A DNA stretch of 39,383 bases, taken from NCBI GenBank assembly GCA_005778355.1, contig SXON01000153.1, positions 1-39,383 on the forward strand, in the 5' to 3' direction. The notes under the pieces were generated by a model. It was not told the origin of the DNA and did not search any database. It worked only from the letters and a program-made list of their open reading frames with translations. Position numbers and translations under genes: made by a program. Shown here piece after piece: positions 1-7,505 of the stretch. Source of the DNA: Pseudomonadota bacterium (GTDB taxonomy: Bacteria > Myxococcota_A > UBA796 > SXON01). How positions within the stretch are numbered: position 1 is the first letter of the stretch; each line of letters starts with the position of its first letter.

Positions 1-1
1 C

Positions 2-577
2 GCGGCGCTGGTGATCTACCCGCCGCTCGCGGGCTCCATCCCCGCCTCGGCGGCGGGATCCCTGCTGGTGGGCACCGAGTACCTCCAGTCGACCGGGGTC
101 GCGGTGGAGGGGATCGGCGACTTCGACGGTGACGGGCACCCCGACGTCGCGCTGGCCGCGCTCGGCGAGGCAATGTACGACGGCTACACCGCGGCGGGCG
201 CCTGGATCGTCCCCGGCCTCGGCCTCCGACCGCCCGACTGGAACCCGCCGAGGGCCATGCGCGTCAGAGCCCGAGCTCGGCGGCCACCACGGCGGGGCGC
301 TCGCGCAGGTAGGCCAGCGCGCGGTCCTGCGCGTCGCGTACCTTGGCCTGGTCGTAGGGGTCGACGGGGTCGAGCTGCGAGGCGCTCCCCACCCGTTCCA
401 GCGCCGCCTCGGCCCCAGCCGGGAACATCGATAGCCAGGTGTCGCGACCGTCGACTATGTTGGACCGGAGGCGCTCCACACAGTCGACGTCGGCCACGCA
501 GCCACTGTAGAGCACGCCCGGACCGGCGCCGAGTCCGGAGATCGGGTGTGTCACGCCGTAGCGGAAACGCAGGTTGA
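2..577 (+). CDS. FG-GAP repeat protein, 3' fragment
   Basis: The frame is open from the left window edge, so the start lies outside. The visible part contains one clear FG-GAP/integrin-type calcium loop, GDFDGDGHPDVALAA, followed by a GAWIVPGL segment typical of a propeller blade. After about position 235 the frame becomes Arg/Pro-rich and reads antisense through the CotH-like gene until the stop at 575-577, so the true C-terminus is probably near 235-312. A stop in frame 1 at 310-312 would fit a one-base frameshift. Likely an extracellular beta-propeller protein. The domain call is fairly sure; the 3' end is not. Confidence 0.45.
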   Translation, partial: AALVIYPPLAGSIPASAAGSLLVGTEYLQSTGVAVEGIGDFDGDGHPDVALAALGEAMYDGYTAAGAWIVPGLGLRPPDWNPPRAMRVRARARRPPRRGARAGRPARGPARRVPWPGRRGRRGRAARRSPPVPAPPRPQPGTSIARCRDRRLCWTGGAPHSRRRPRSHCRARPDRRRVRRSGVSRRSGNAG

Positions 578-1361
578 AGTCTTGTCCCCAGGGCACCAGG
601 GCCCATCGCTCCTCGGCCTGCATCAGCAGGTAGTTGTTCACGTTGCTGGCGTAGCCGTCAGGATTGCCGAGCAGCAACTCGCCCGCCAGCATCGCGTAGA
701 CCGACGGATGGAAGTCACGGTCCAGCACGGTGGGCACGCCGTCTTCCTCGATGGCGTGCACCAGCGCATCGAGGTCGGCCTCGCCCTCCTCCTCGGTGAA
801 GCCACCCACCAGCTCCGGCGTGAGGTCGGCGAAACCGTCGCTCTCGAAAAGTACTGTTCCCCCCTGCCCTTCGAGCCACAGCTCGTCGAGCGTCTCCACC
901 ACGCTGTACAGCCCCTTGTCTTCGCCGTTGACCACGAGGCAGGCGTAGCCGTGCCTCGGCGCGGGCACGCCGAGCGCCGCGTAGAGCGCGTAGCTGACTT
1001 CCTCGGAGAGGGCCGAGGCGTCCTGGACCATGTTGTTGAGCGTCAAACGGCGAACGCCGTCGACACGCGCCTCCCCGAGGTCGATCTTGAAGGCCGGCTT
1101 GTACTCGATGGGTTGGAAGCTGTGTCCGCCCTTCAGTCGCACCTCGGCCGGCCACTCGGCGCCATTCCAAAGGAAGGTGCCGGGGGTGTCGACACTTTCC
1201 TCGCGGGAACTATCGGCCAGGGCGTCGGGATCGGGGATGTCGAGCGCGAAGTCGTGGAGCGCCTCGCCGTAGAGCTGCCCGTCTTCTCCCGTCCCGCAGG
1301 CCTGGTTCCAGGAGGCGCACCCGGCCAGACCTGCCAGGAATGTGGTGAGCACGATGGACAC
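264..1361 (-). CDS. CotH kinase-like lipoprotein
   Basis: About 365 aa from a GTG start at 1361; an in-frame extension further upstream is only antisense shadow. The N-terminus is a short lipoprotein signal with lipobox LAGC (Cys15). CotH-family landmarks follow: RLKGGHSF (about 75-82), KPAFKIDL (88-95), a NNYLL segment (242-246) and PWGQDFNL (257-264), corresponding to the family's KG.S, Asn-rich and W.xD.xF motifs. CotH proteins are atypical kinases that phosphorylate spore-coat or surface proteins in Bacillus; the role in Gram-negative bacteria is unknown. The lipobox suggests an envelope location. It sits head to head with the subtilase-like gene, 27 bp apart. The family call is good; the substrate is unknown. 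Confidence 0.8.
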   Translation of the reverse strand: MSIVLTTFLAGLAGCASWNQACGTGEDGQLYGEALHDFALDIPDPDALADSSREESVDTPGTFLWNGAEWPAEVRLKGGHSFQPIEYKPAFKIDLGEARVDGVRRLTLNNMVQDASALSEEVSYALYAALGVPAPRHGYACLVVNGEDKGLYSVVETLDELWLEGQGGTVLFESDGFADLTPELVGGFTEEEGEADLDALVHAIEEDGVPTVLDRDFHPSVYAMLAGELLLGNPDGYASNVNNYLLMQAEERWALVPWGQDFNLRFRYGVTHPISGLGAGPGVLYSGCVADVDCVERLRSNIVDGRDTWLSMFPAGAEAALERVGSASQLDPVDPYDQAKVRDAQDRALAYLRERPAVVAAELGL

Positions 1362-1370
1362 GAGCTTTGC

Positions 1371-1381
1371 GAGGATAGCCG
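1371..1381. promoter_or_regulatory. Possible bidirectional -10 element
   Basis: The 27-bp gap between the divergent CotH-like and subtilase-like genes contains GAGGATAGCCG. On the minus strand it reads TATCCT, 10 nt before the GTG at 1361. On the plus strand it reads TAGCCG or GATAGC, 7-9 nt before the ATG at 1389. There is no Shine-Dalgarno sequence on either side. Overlapping, near-symmetric -10 sequences could fire both ways and give very short or absent leaders. No good -35 is visible, so this is suggestive only. Confidence 0.3.
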
Positions 1382-1388
1382 ACAGCGC

Positions 1389-4300
1389 ATGTTGACGCTC
1401 ATCGGCCTGGCGCTCGCAGAGTTCCCTCTCCCCACCTACCCCGAGTGCGGCGAGCCGGATCGGCCCGACTTGTGTCCCTCGGACATGGAGGGGAAATGGA
1501 ACTTCCTGTCGTACATTCCGGCGGCGTGGGGCGTCGCGCTCGACGCGACCGAGGAAGAGGGCATGGGCAGCGGGATGTGGCTCGACCGCGCCTTCCGGGT
1601 GACCACCGGCCGCACCGACGTGGTGATCGCGGTGATCGACTCGGGGGTTCACTGGGACGACACCGACGTGGTGCGCAAGTTCGTGCTCAACGCGAACGAG
1701 CTGCCGCCGCCCGAGGGCAGCGACGTGCACGACAAGAACGGCGACGGCGCGCTCACCGTGGCCGACTACGAAGGCGACACGCGAGTGGAGATCACCGCCG
1801 GCGACGACGCCGCCGACCACCTGCTCGACCCCTCCGACCTCATCGCCACCTTCTCTGATGGCGTGGACGACGACGGCAACGCCTACATCGACGACATCTG
1901 CGGCTGGGACTTCCAGTGGGACGACAACAACCCCTACGACGACGTGCGCTTCGGCCACGGCACGGGCGAGTCGGAAGACGCGGCCGCCGAGGGCAACGAC
2001 GGCGGCGACATCGGCACCTGCCCCAACTGCGTGGTGCTCCCGGTGCGCGTGGGCGACAGCTTCGTGGTGGACGGCTCCACCTTCGGCTCGGGGCTGGTGT
2101 TCGCGGTCGACAGCGGCGCCGACGTGGCGCTGGTGGCCGCCGGCGCGGTTCAACAGACGGCCACGGTCGAGGCGGCCATCGAGTACGCCTGGGACATGGG
2201 CGCGCTCACCATCGGCAGCGCCGCCGACGAGACCGCCTACCACCCCAACCCGCCCGGCATGGCGGCGCATACCTTCTACGTGCACGCGATTGTCTACAAT
2301 GGGGACGACCCCGAGGATTCTACCAGCTTCCTCGCCTACTCCAACTGTACCAACCACGGCGTCCGGCTGGATGGCAGCGCCTCGTCGACCAGCTGTTCGT
2401 CCGGTGCCACCGGCGTCACCTCGGGCATCACCGGCCTCGTGATCAGCGCGGCCCGCGATGCGGGCTGGGAGCCCACGCCCGGTGAGCTGCACGCCCTGCT
2501 CGCGCGCGGGGCCGACGACATCGCCCTTCCCGACGACCCGAGCCGCTACCCCACCAAGACGGGCTGGGACGCCTGGAGCGGCTGGGGACGAGTCAACGCC
2601 TACAACGCGGTGCTCGCCGCCTCGCTCGGCGAGGTGCCTCCGGTGGCAGAGCTGAGCGAACCCGGCTGGTACGACTGGATCGACCCGATGGCCACCCCGG
2701 TGGTGACCGTGGCGGGGCTGGCGACGAGCCGCGGAGAAGTGGCCTCGTGGTCGTTGAGCTACGGCCTCGGCCTCGAGCCGACCGAGTGGACCGAGGTGGA
2801 CAGCGGCCAGGGCGCGCTCGACGGGCCCATCGCCGACTTCACGCTGCCGGACTTCGACGTGGCGATCATCGATCCGCCAAAGGGAACCAACCCCGTGGAT
2901 CGCGAGCTCAACGCGAACGCGGCGACGGTACAATTGCGACTGGTCGTCACCGACGACAAGGGCCGGACGACCACGGCGCGCACGTCGTTCTACGTGCACC
3001 ACGACCCCGACGCCGTGGCCGGCTGGCCCGTGGAACTGCCGCACTCGCTCGAGTCTTCCCCTGCCCTCGCCGACCTCGATGGCGACGGCGCCGCCGAGGT
3101 GATCCAGGCCGACAGCGGGGGCTGGGTGCATGCGCTGCGTGCGGATGGCTCAGAGTTGGACGGCTGGCCTGTACACACCGAGCCCCTCCCCGAGCTCGAC
3201 CCGGACAACGCCGCCCATCATCGTGCGTCCGCCGGTTGGACCGCCCTCGGCGCCGACGTGTACGCGCCCGTGACCGCGACGCCGGCCGTCGCCGACCTCG
3301 ATGGGGACGGCACCATGGAGGTGGTCGTCGCCACCTTCCGCGGCCGGGTGCACGTCTTTGGCACCGATGGCGCCGAGTGGGCGGGGTTCCCCGTCGCGAG
3401 CGAGCCTGTCACCTACACCGACGAGGACGACAGCCTCGCCGACAGCTTCTTCTCGTCGCCCGCCCTCGGCGACATCGACGGCGACGGCGCCTACGAGATC
3501 GTGCTCGGCGCCGGCGACCAGCAAGTGTACGCCTGGGAGATCGACGGGAGCTACACGGCGGGCTTCCCGGTGCGACTCGCCTGGCCCGACGAGGTGCTCG
3601 ACCGGCGGCGCATCGTGGCCTCCCCCGCCATCGGCGACATCGACGGCGACGGTCGCGACGACATCGTGATCGGCACCAACGAGACCGTCACCGAGGAGCA
3701 CGCGGCGCTCTACGCGGTGGACGGCACCGGGCAGGTGATGCCCGGCTGGCCCATCCGTTTGTATGGGCTGTTTGTCGATGTCCTGCCGATGGTGGGCCAG
3801 GGCGTGCCCAACTCGGCGGCCCTGGTCGACCTCGACGGCGACGGCGTGCCCGAGGTGGTGACCCACGGCCTCGCGGGCGACGTGGAGGTCGTGCACGGCG
3901 ACGGCACCGACTTCTTCAAGACCACGTCGGCGCTGTCGGCCTACGGCCCCGGCAGCAATGTTTCTGACACCACCATCTTCCCGCTCATCAATAGCCCCAG
4001 CATCGGCGACCTCGATGGCGACGGCGTGGCCGATATCGTCAACGGCGCGGCCGGTTTCGACTATGCCCGGGGGACCGACGACGACGGCATGCGCTACGAC
4101 TTCGACCATGCCCTCGGCGGCTGGAGCGGGGTGGACGGCAACTTCCTCCCCGGCTTCCCGCGCATGGTAGAAGACCTCCAGTTCTTCGCCAACCCCGCCG
4201 TGGTCGACATCGACGGCGACCGCCGCATGGAGGCCATCACCGGCTCTGGCGGCTTCATCGTTCACGCCTGGAACGCCGACGGCGAGCAGCCGTCCGGGTG

Positions 4301-4670
4301 GCCCAAGCTCACCGGCCAGTGGGTGATCGCCTCGCCGGCCGTGGGCGACATCGATGGGGACGGCACGCTAGAGGTGGTCGTCGGCACGCGCGAGGGCTAC
4401 CTGTTCGCCTGGCACACGGGCACCGACGTGGGCGCCGATGCGGGCTGGGTGCGCTTCGGGCACGACAACCGCAACACCCACAACTACGAGGTGCCCCTCG
4501 ACGGGTGGAACACCTGGCCGGACGCGGACACCGAGCCGGACCTGTCGGACGAACGGGGTTGTGGCTGCGTGTCACTCGCCCAGAGTGCGCCGGGGCTCGG
4601 GCGGATGGCCTCCATCCTCATCGGACTGGCCACCCTCTTGGCGGCTACGCGGCGTCGAAAGGACCGCTGA
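1389..4670 (+). CDS. Subtilase-like (S8) surface protein with FG-GAP propeller
   Basis: 1093 aa from the ATG at 1389, which begins a short hydrophobic signal. Residues about 75-390 resemble an S8 peptidase: VIAVIDSG holds the likely catalytic Asp84 and FGHGTGES His190. The site is degenerate: the usual HGTH reads HGTG, the oxyanion-hole Asn region reads GSAADE (276-281) instead of SAGN, and the nucleophile region reads TSCSSGATG (334-342) instead of GTSMA.P. Then come roughly seven FG-GAP blades with DxDGDG loops (about 540-1040). The C-terminus has GCGC, a hydrophobic segment and RRRKDR, like MYXO-CTERM sorting tails, so it is probably exported and anchored. It may be weakly active or a pseudoprotease. 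The downstream membrane gene starts 3 nt after its stop. Confidence 0.8.
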   Translation: MLTLIGLALAEFPLPTYPECGEPDRPDLCPSDMEGKWNFLSYIPAAWGVALDATEEEGMGSGMWLDRAFRVTTGRTDVVIAVIDSGVHWDDTDVVRKFVLNANELPPPEGSDVHDKNGDGALTVADYEGDTRVEITAGDDAADHLLDPSDLIATFSDGVDDDGNAYIDDICGWDFQWDDNNPYDDVRFGHGTGESEDAAAEGNDGGDIGTCPNCVVLPVRVGDSFVVDGSTFGSGLVFAVDSGADVALVAAGAVQQTATVEAAIEYAWDMGALTIGSAADETAYHPNPPGMAAHTFYVHAIVYNGDDPEDSTSFLAYSNCTNHGVRLDGSASSTSCSSGATGVTSGITGLVISAARDAGWEPTPGELHALLARGADDIALPDDPSRYPTKTGWDAWSGWGRVNAYNAVLAASLGEVPPVAELSEPGWYDWIDPMATPVVTVAGLATSRGEVASWSLSYGLGLEPTEWTEVDSGQGALDGPIADFTLPDFDVAIIDPPKGTNPVDRELNANAATVQLRLVVTDDKGRTTTARTSFYVHHDPDAVAGWPVELPHSLESSPALADLDGDGAAEVIQADSGGWVHALRADGSELDGWPVHTEPLPELDPDNAAHHRASAGWTALGADVYAPVTATPAVADLDGDGTMEVVVATFRGRVHVFGTDGAEWAGFPVASEPVTYTDEDDSLADSFFSSPALGDIDGDGAYEIVLGAGDQQVYAWEIDGSYTAGFPVRLAWPDEVLDRRRIVASPAIGDIDGDGRDDIVIGTNETVTEEHAALYAVDGTGQVMPGWPIRLYGLFVDVLPMVGQGVPNSAALVDLDGDGVPEVVTHGLAGDVEVVHGDGTDFFKTTSALSAYGPGSNVSDTTIFPLINSPSIGDLDGDGVADIVNGAAGFDYARGTDDDGMRYDFDHALGGWSGVDGNFLPGFPRMVEDLQFFANPAVVDIDGDRRMEAITGSGGFIVHAWNADGEQPSGWPKLTGQWVIASPAVGDIDGDGTLEVVVGTREGYLFAWHTGTDVGADAGWVRFGHDNRNTHNYEVPLDGWNTWPDADTEPDLSDERGCGCVSLAQSAPGLGRMASILIGLATLLAATRRRKDR

Positions 4671-4673
4671 CAC

Positions 4674-6380
4674 GTGTCGGGTGACACCGAGACCGGGAGC
4701 GCGCCGCCTCATCGAGGCCCGCCACGCTGGCTGCTTGTCACGGGCGATCTCGTCGCGGTGGCGGGCATCGTGGCCGTGCTCCTCTACCAGCAGACGCGGG
4801 TGCACATGGGGCCCGCGGGGGATGCGTACCCAGGCTGGGCGTCGCCCTACGACACGTACCTGATCGGTCCCGACGCCGGCGAGTGGGCGAACGCGGCCCG
4901 ACTCGTGGCCGAGGGCCGGATCGACGAGGTGGATCCGCACCGCCCACCGACCTGGGTCTTGCTGACGGCGCTCTTTTCGCGACTACTCGGCGTTGATGTT
5001 GTCCTGGCCGGTCACGCAGTGAATCACCTGATTGGAGTGCTCGGCCCGGTGGTGGTGTACGCGCTGGGCCGTCGGCTCGGGCTCGGGGGACTGGCCATCG
5101 CCGCAGCCGTGGTGAGCGGGACTCTGCTGCAAACCGCGTACGCCGTCACCAACTACTGCATCGACGCCGCCGTGACCTACGCGCTGCCTACACTCCTATT
5201 CGTCGCGAGCTTCGCCGGGCGCGGTCGCCTCGCGGCGGTGGGCGCAGGGGTCCTGGGCGCCTTCGCGGCCTTCACCCACCTCTTGCTGATGCCGCTGTCG
5301 GTGCTGGGGGTGCTGATGGCCACCACCACCGCGCCCAGGGGGCGGAGACTGGCGACCGGGGCCGTCTTCGCGGCGACGATCCTCGCCATGGCGCTCGCCG
5401 TCTTCGCACTGTACCCGCACCTCGGGGTCGGCGACCTCGGCGATGCGTTCGCGGAGGGGGCGGCCCGGCAGCGAAACGTGTCTGCCACGCCGACAGAAGC
5501 ACTCGGGCGCCTAGCCGCTGCCACCCGGGTGGCGGTTGCGGTGGACTGGCGCGACCTGAACTGGCGGGCCGGCTGGCTCGCGGCCCACGCGCTCCCGAGG
5601 GGGATTCCCGCCGTACTCGTGGGCACCCTGTGCCTGCTGGGTGCCTGGGGCCCGTTCACGGCGAGCCCCGGCGGTGCGTCGCAGCCCGGGTGGCGGAGCG
5701 GCGTGGCCGGCGGCCTTCCGCTCGCCGGTGTCCTCCTCTTCCTGGTGGCGCTCACCGCCGTACGCGCGCCCGAGCGCTACGGCTTCGACCTCGTCGCCTG
5801 CCTTGCCCTCCTCGCGATGCGCGGGATCTACGCCTGCCTCGCGATAGCGGCCGCCCTCGCGACGCGCGCCGTCCCCGCAGGTTTCCGAGCGGCGGCTGTC
5901 ACCTGGGCACCCGGCGTGCTCGCCGCCCTGCTCGGCGTCGGGTTCGCGGCGGATGCCGCGCTGAACCAGAGTCCGATGCAGATCCAGATGCGCCAGCCTC
6001 CGGTGATGCCGAACGACGAGGATGCGCGCCGCCTCGGCACCGCCCTCGCGGCTTGGCCCGCGAATACCCCCGTGGTCAGCTACGAGAAGGAGGCGCTGGT
6101 CTACGCGAATACCTGGTCGTGCGTGCTTGCGAGCTGCCCGGAGGAGGAAAGCCCCGGCGGGTTCGAGCAGTGTCGCGACCGTGCTGCCGCCGCCTGTCCG
6201 GGGGAGGGCGACCTCTTGTGGGTGCTGTCGAGTCGGCCCGACCCCTACAAGGTGAGCGTCGCCCGGCTCACCGTCGACGCGTGGGCGGGCGCCACGTTCC
6301 CCGTGGTCCTGACCGTCGATGGCACCATGACCACCTTCACCGTGGTGGCGGTGCCGAGGACGGGTCTAGGCACGCCTTGA
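4674..6380 (+). CDS. GT-C-like integral membrane glycosyltransferase
   Basis: 568 aa from a GTG 3 nt after the preceding stop, so probably co-transcribed with it. A hydrophobic N-terminal helix is followed by a periplasmic loop with IGPDAGEW (about 62-69), a position where GT-C enzymes carry a catalytic acidic residue, then about ten membrane segments and a soluble C-terminal domain with four or more cysteines. This topology fits the PMT/ArnT-like GT-C superfamily, which transfers sugars from polyprenyl-phosphate carriers in the periplasm. No subfamily is recognised. The 3' end overlaps the convergent SGNH hydrolase gene by 44 bp. Confidence 0.6.
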   Translation: MSGDTETGSAPPHRGPPRWLLVTGDLVAVAGIVAVLLYQQTRVHMGPAGDAYPGWASPYDTYLIGPDAGEWANAARLVAEGRIDEVDPHRPPTWVLLTALFSRLLGVDVVLAGHAVNHLIGVLGPVVVYALGRRLGLGGLAIAAAVVSGTLLQTAYAVTNYCIDAAVTYALPTLLFVASFAGRGRLAAVGAGVLGAFAAFTHLLLMPLSVLGVLMATTTAPRGRRLATGAVFAATILAMALAVFALYPHLGVGDLGDAFAEGAARQRNVSATPTEALGRLAAATRVAVAVDWRDLNWRAGWLAAHALPRGIPAVLVGTLCLLGAWGPFTASPGGASQPGWRSGVAGGLPLAGVLLFLVALTAVRAPERYGFDLVACLALLAMRGIYACLAIAAALATRAVPAGFRAAAVTWAPGVLAALLGVGFAADAALNQSPMQIQMRQPPVMPNDEDARRLGTALAAWPANTPVVSYEKEALVYANTWSCVLASCPEEESPGGFEQCRDRAAAACPGEGDLLWVLSSRPDPYKVSVARLTVDAWAGATFPVVLTVDGTMTTFTVVAVPRTGLGTP

Positions 6381-7488
6381 GCGCGGCGGCCACGGTGGCG
6401 TGGCCCTGGACCGACCAGTGGCCGTCGAACTGGAGGTAGGGCGACTCGCCCGCTGCCTGCGCCTGCCGAAGCGCGGGCGCGAGATCGCAGCTGGCGATGC
6501 CCTGCTTGGCCAGCACCCCGGCCACGGCGTCGCCCACCGCGTCGGGGCTGCCCGAGGCCGGATCCAGGCCCACCATCTCGAGCGTGGGCGGCAGGCGCGC
6601 CACGTCGATGCTGTAGACCGGCGGCGCCAGCGCCACGACCAGCCGGTCACCGCGCTCGGCGGTGAGCTCGGCCAGTTCGGCGAACGCAGCCTCAGTGCGC
6701 GGGAGCAGGTTTCGAAGCGCGCCGGCGCCCCGCGTCGTAAAGAGCTCCATCTCGCCCCGCCAGCGGTGCACGTCGCCCGCGCCTCGCCCCGAGAGATCGC
6801 GGGTGCGCGACCAGACGCGCCAGTGCGCGTAGAGGAAGGAGTGCTCGAAAAGGAAGGACTCCCAGGGCCGCAAGCGTGGTTCCAGCTGCGGCGCTTTCTC
6901 CCGCGCCGGGGCCGGACGCGGGTTGGCCACCGGGGCCGATGGCGTGAAGCGCTCGTTGTCCTGCGGGTCGTTGCCGAGGAAGTACACGAGGATCACGCCG
7001 TCCGGCTGCACCTGCGGCGCCACCCTCAGGTACCGGCGGGACGATTGCCATGTGGAGTCGCCATCGACGCCCCCGTTGAACACCTCGGTGCCGGTGATCT
7101 CGCCCAGCCGCGACACGAAGGTGTCTTGTTCCGGCACCTGCGCAGCGAAGGTGAAGGAGTCGCCGACGACCAGCCAGCGTGGCACGCCCGAGGGCGGTTC
7201 GACCTCGGCGCCACGCATGCCCAGCGTGTTGACACGCAACAGGACACTCAGCCCGGGCAGGCGGACCGTGCCGGAAAACCCGGGGCGGAGGGCCGTTCGC
7301 AGCTCTCCGTCGGGCTGCACCAGGTTGTCGGGTTCACCATCTGGCGCGTTGAACGTGAGGTGGGCACCACCGGGTGGCGCCACGGCGCGGGCCACGCCCT
7401 CGGCGGCCAGGACGCCGAGCACAACGCCCCCGAGGAGAAGGCCGATCCGAGTGAGGGCGACACGCGCGAGCCGACGAAGATCTGCCAC
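6337..7488 (-). CDS. SGNH/GDSL-like hydrolase, membrane anchored
   Basis: 383 aa from a GTG start. One N-terminal membrane segment (about 14-35) is followed by an SGNH fold: GDSF (109-112, nucleophile Ser111), NGGVDG (138-143, oxyanion Gly), LGND (171-174, Asn173) and DGHW (355-358) supplying the Asp/His pair near the C-terminus. The arrangement resembles AlgX/AlgJ- and DltD-like proteins that esterify or de-esterify envelope polysaccharides. Set among GT-C-like membrane proteins, a role in acylating or deacylating a cell-surface glycan is a reasonable inference. All block residues are present, so it is probably active. Confidence 0.7.
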   Translation of the reverse strand: MADLRRLARVALTRIGLLLGGVVLGVLAAEGVARAVAPPGGAHLTFNAPDGEPDNLVQPDGELRTALRPGFSGTVRLPGLSVLLRVNTLGMRGAEVEPPSGVPRWLVVGDSFTFAAQVPEQDTFVSRLGEITGTEVFNGGVDGDSTWQSSRRYLRVAPQVQPDGVILVYFLGNDPQDNERFTPSAPVANPRPAPAREKAPQLEPRLRPWESFLFEHSFLYAHWRVWSRTRDLSGRGAGDVHRWRGEMELFTTRGAGALRNLLPRTEAAFAELAELTAERGDRLVVALAPPVYSIDVARLPPTLEMVGLDPASGSPDAVGDAVAGVLAKQGIASCDLAPALRQAQAAGESPYLQFDGHWSVQGHATVAAALKACLDPSSAPPPR

Positions 7489-7494
7489 GCAGCG

Positions 7495-7500
7495 GGCCTA
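7495..7500 (-). promoter_or_regulatory. -10-like hexamer before SGNH hydrolase gene
   Basis: TAGGCC on the minus strand lies 6 nt before the GTG at 7488, with no Shine-Dalgarno sequence. The spacing matches other gene starts in this window and could give a leaderless transcript. No -35 is recognised. Confidence 0.25.
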
Positions 7501-7505
7501 ACTCG

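Noticed and set aside
1362..3131. Long minus-strand open frame upstream of the CotH-like gene
   Set aside because: It is antisense to the subtilase-like gene; its His/Val/Gly-rich composition is the mirror of GAC/GGC-rich FG-GAP codons, and the CotH lipoprotein signal gives a natural start at 1361.
3150..4265. Minus-strand 371-codon open frame
   Set aside because: Antisense shadow of FG-GAP repeats with no recognisable motif and strongly biased composition.
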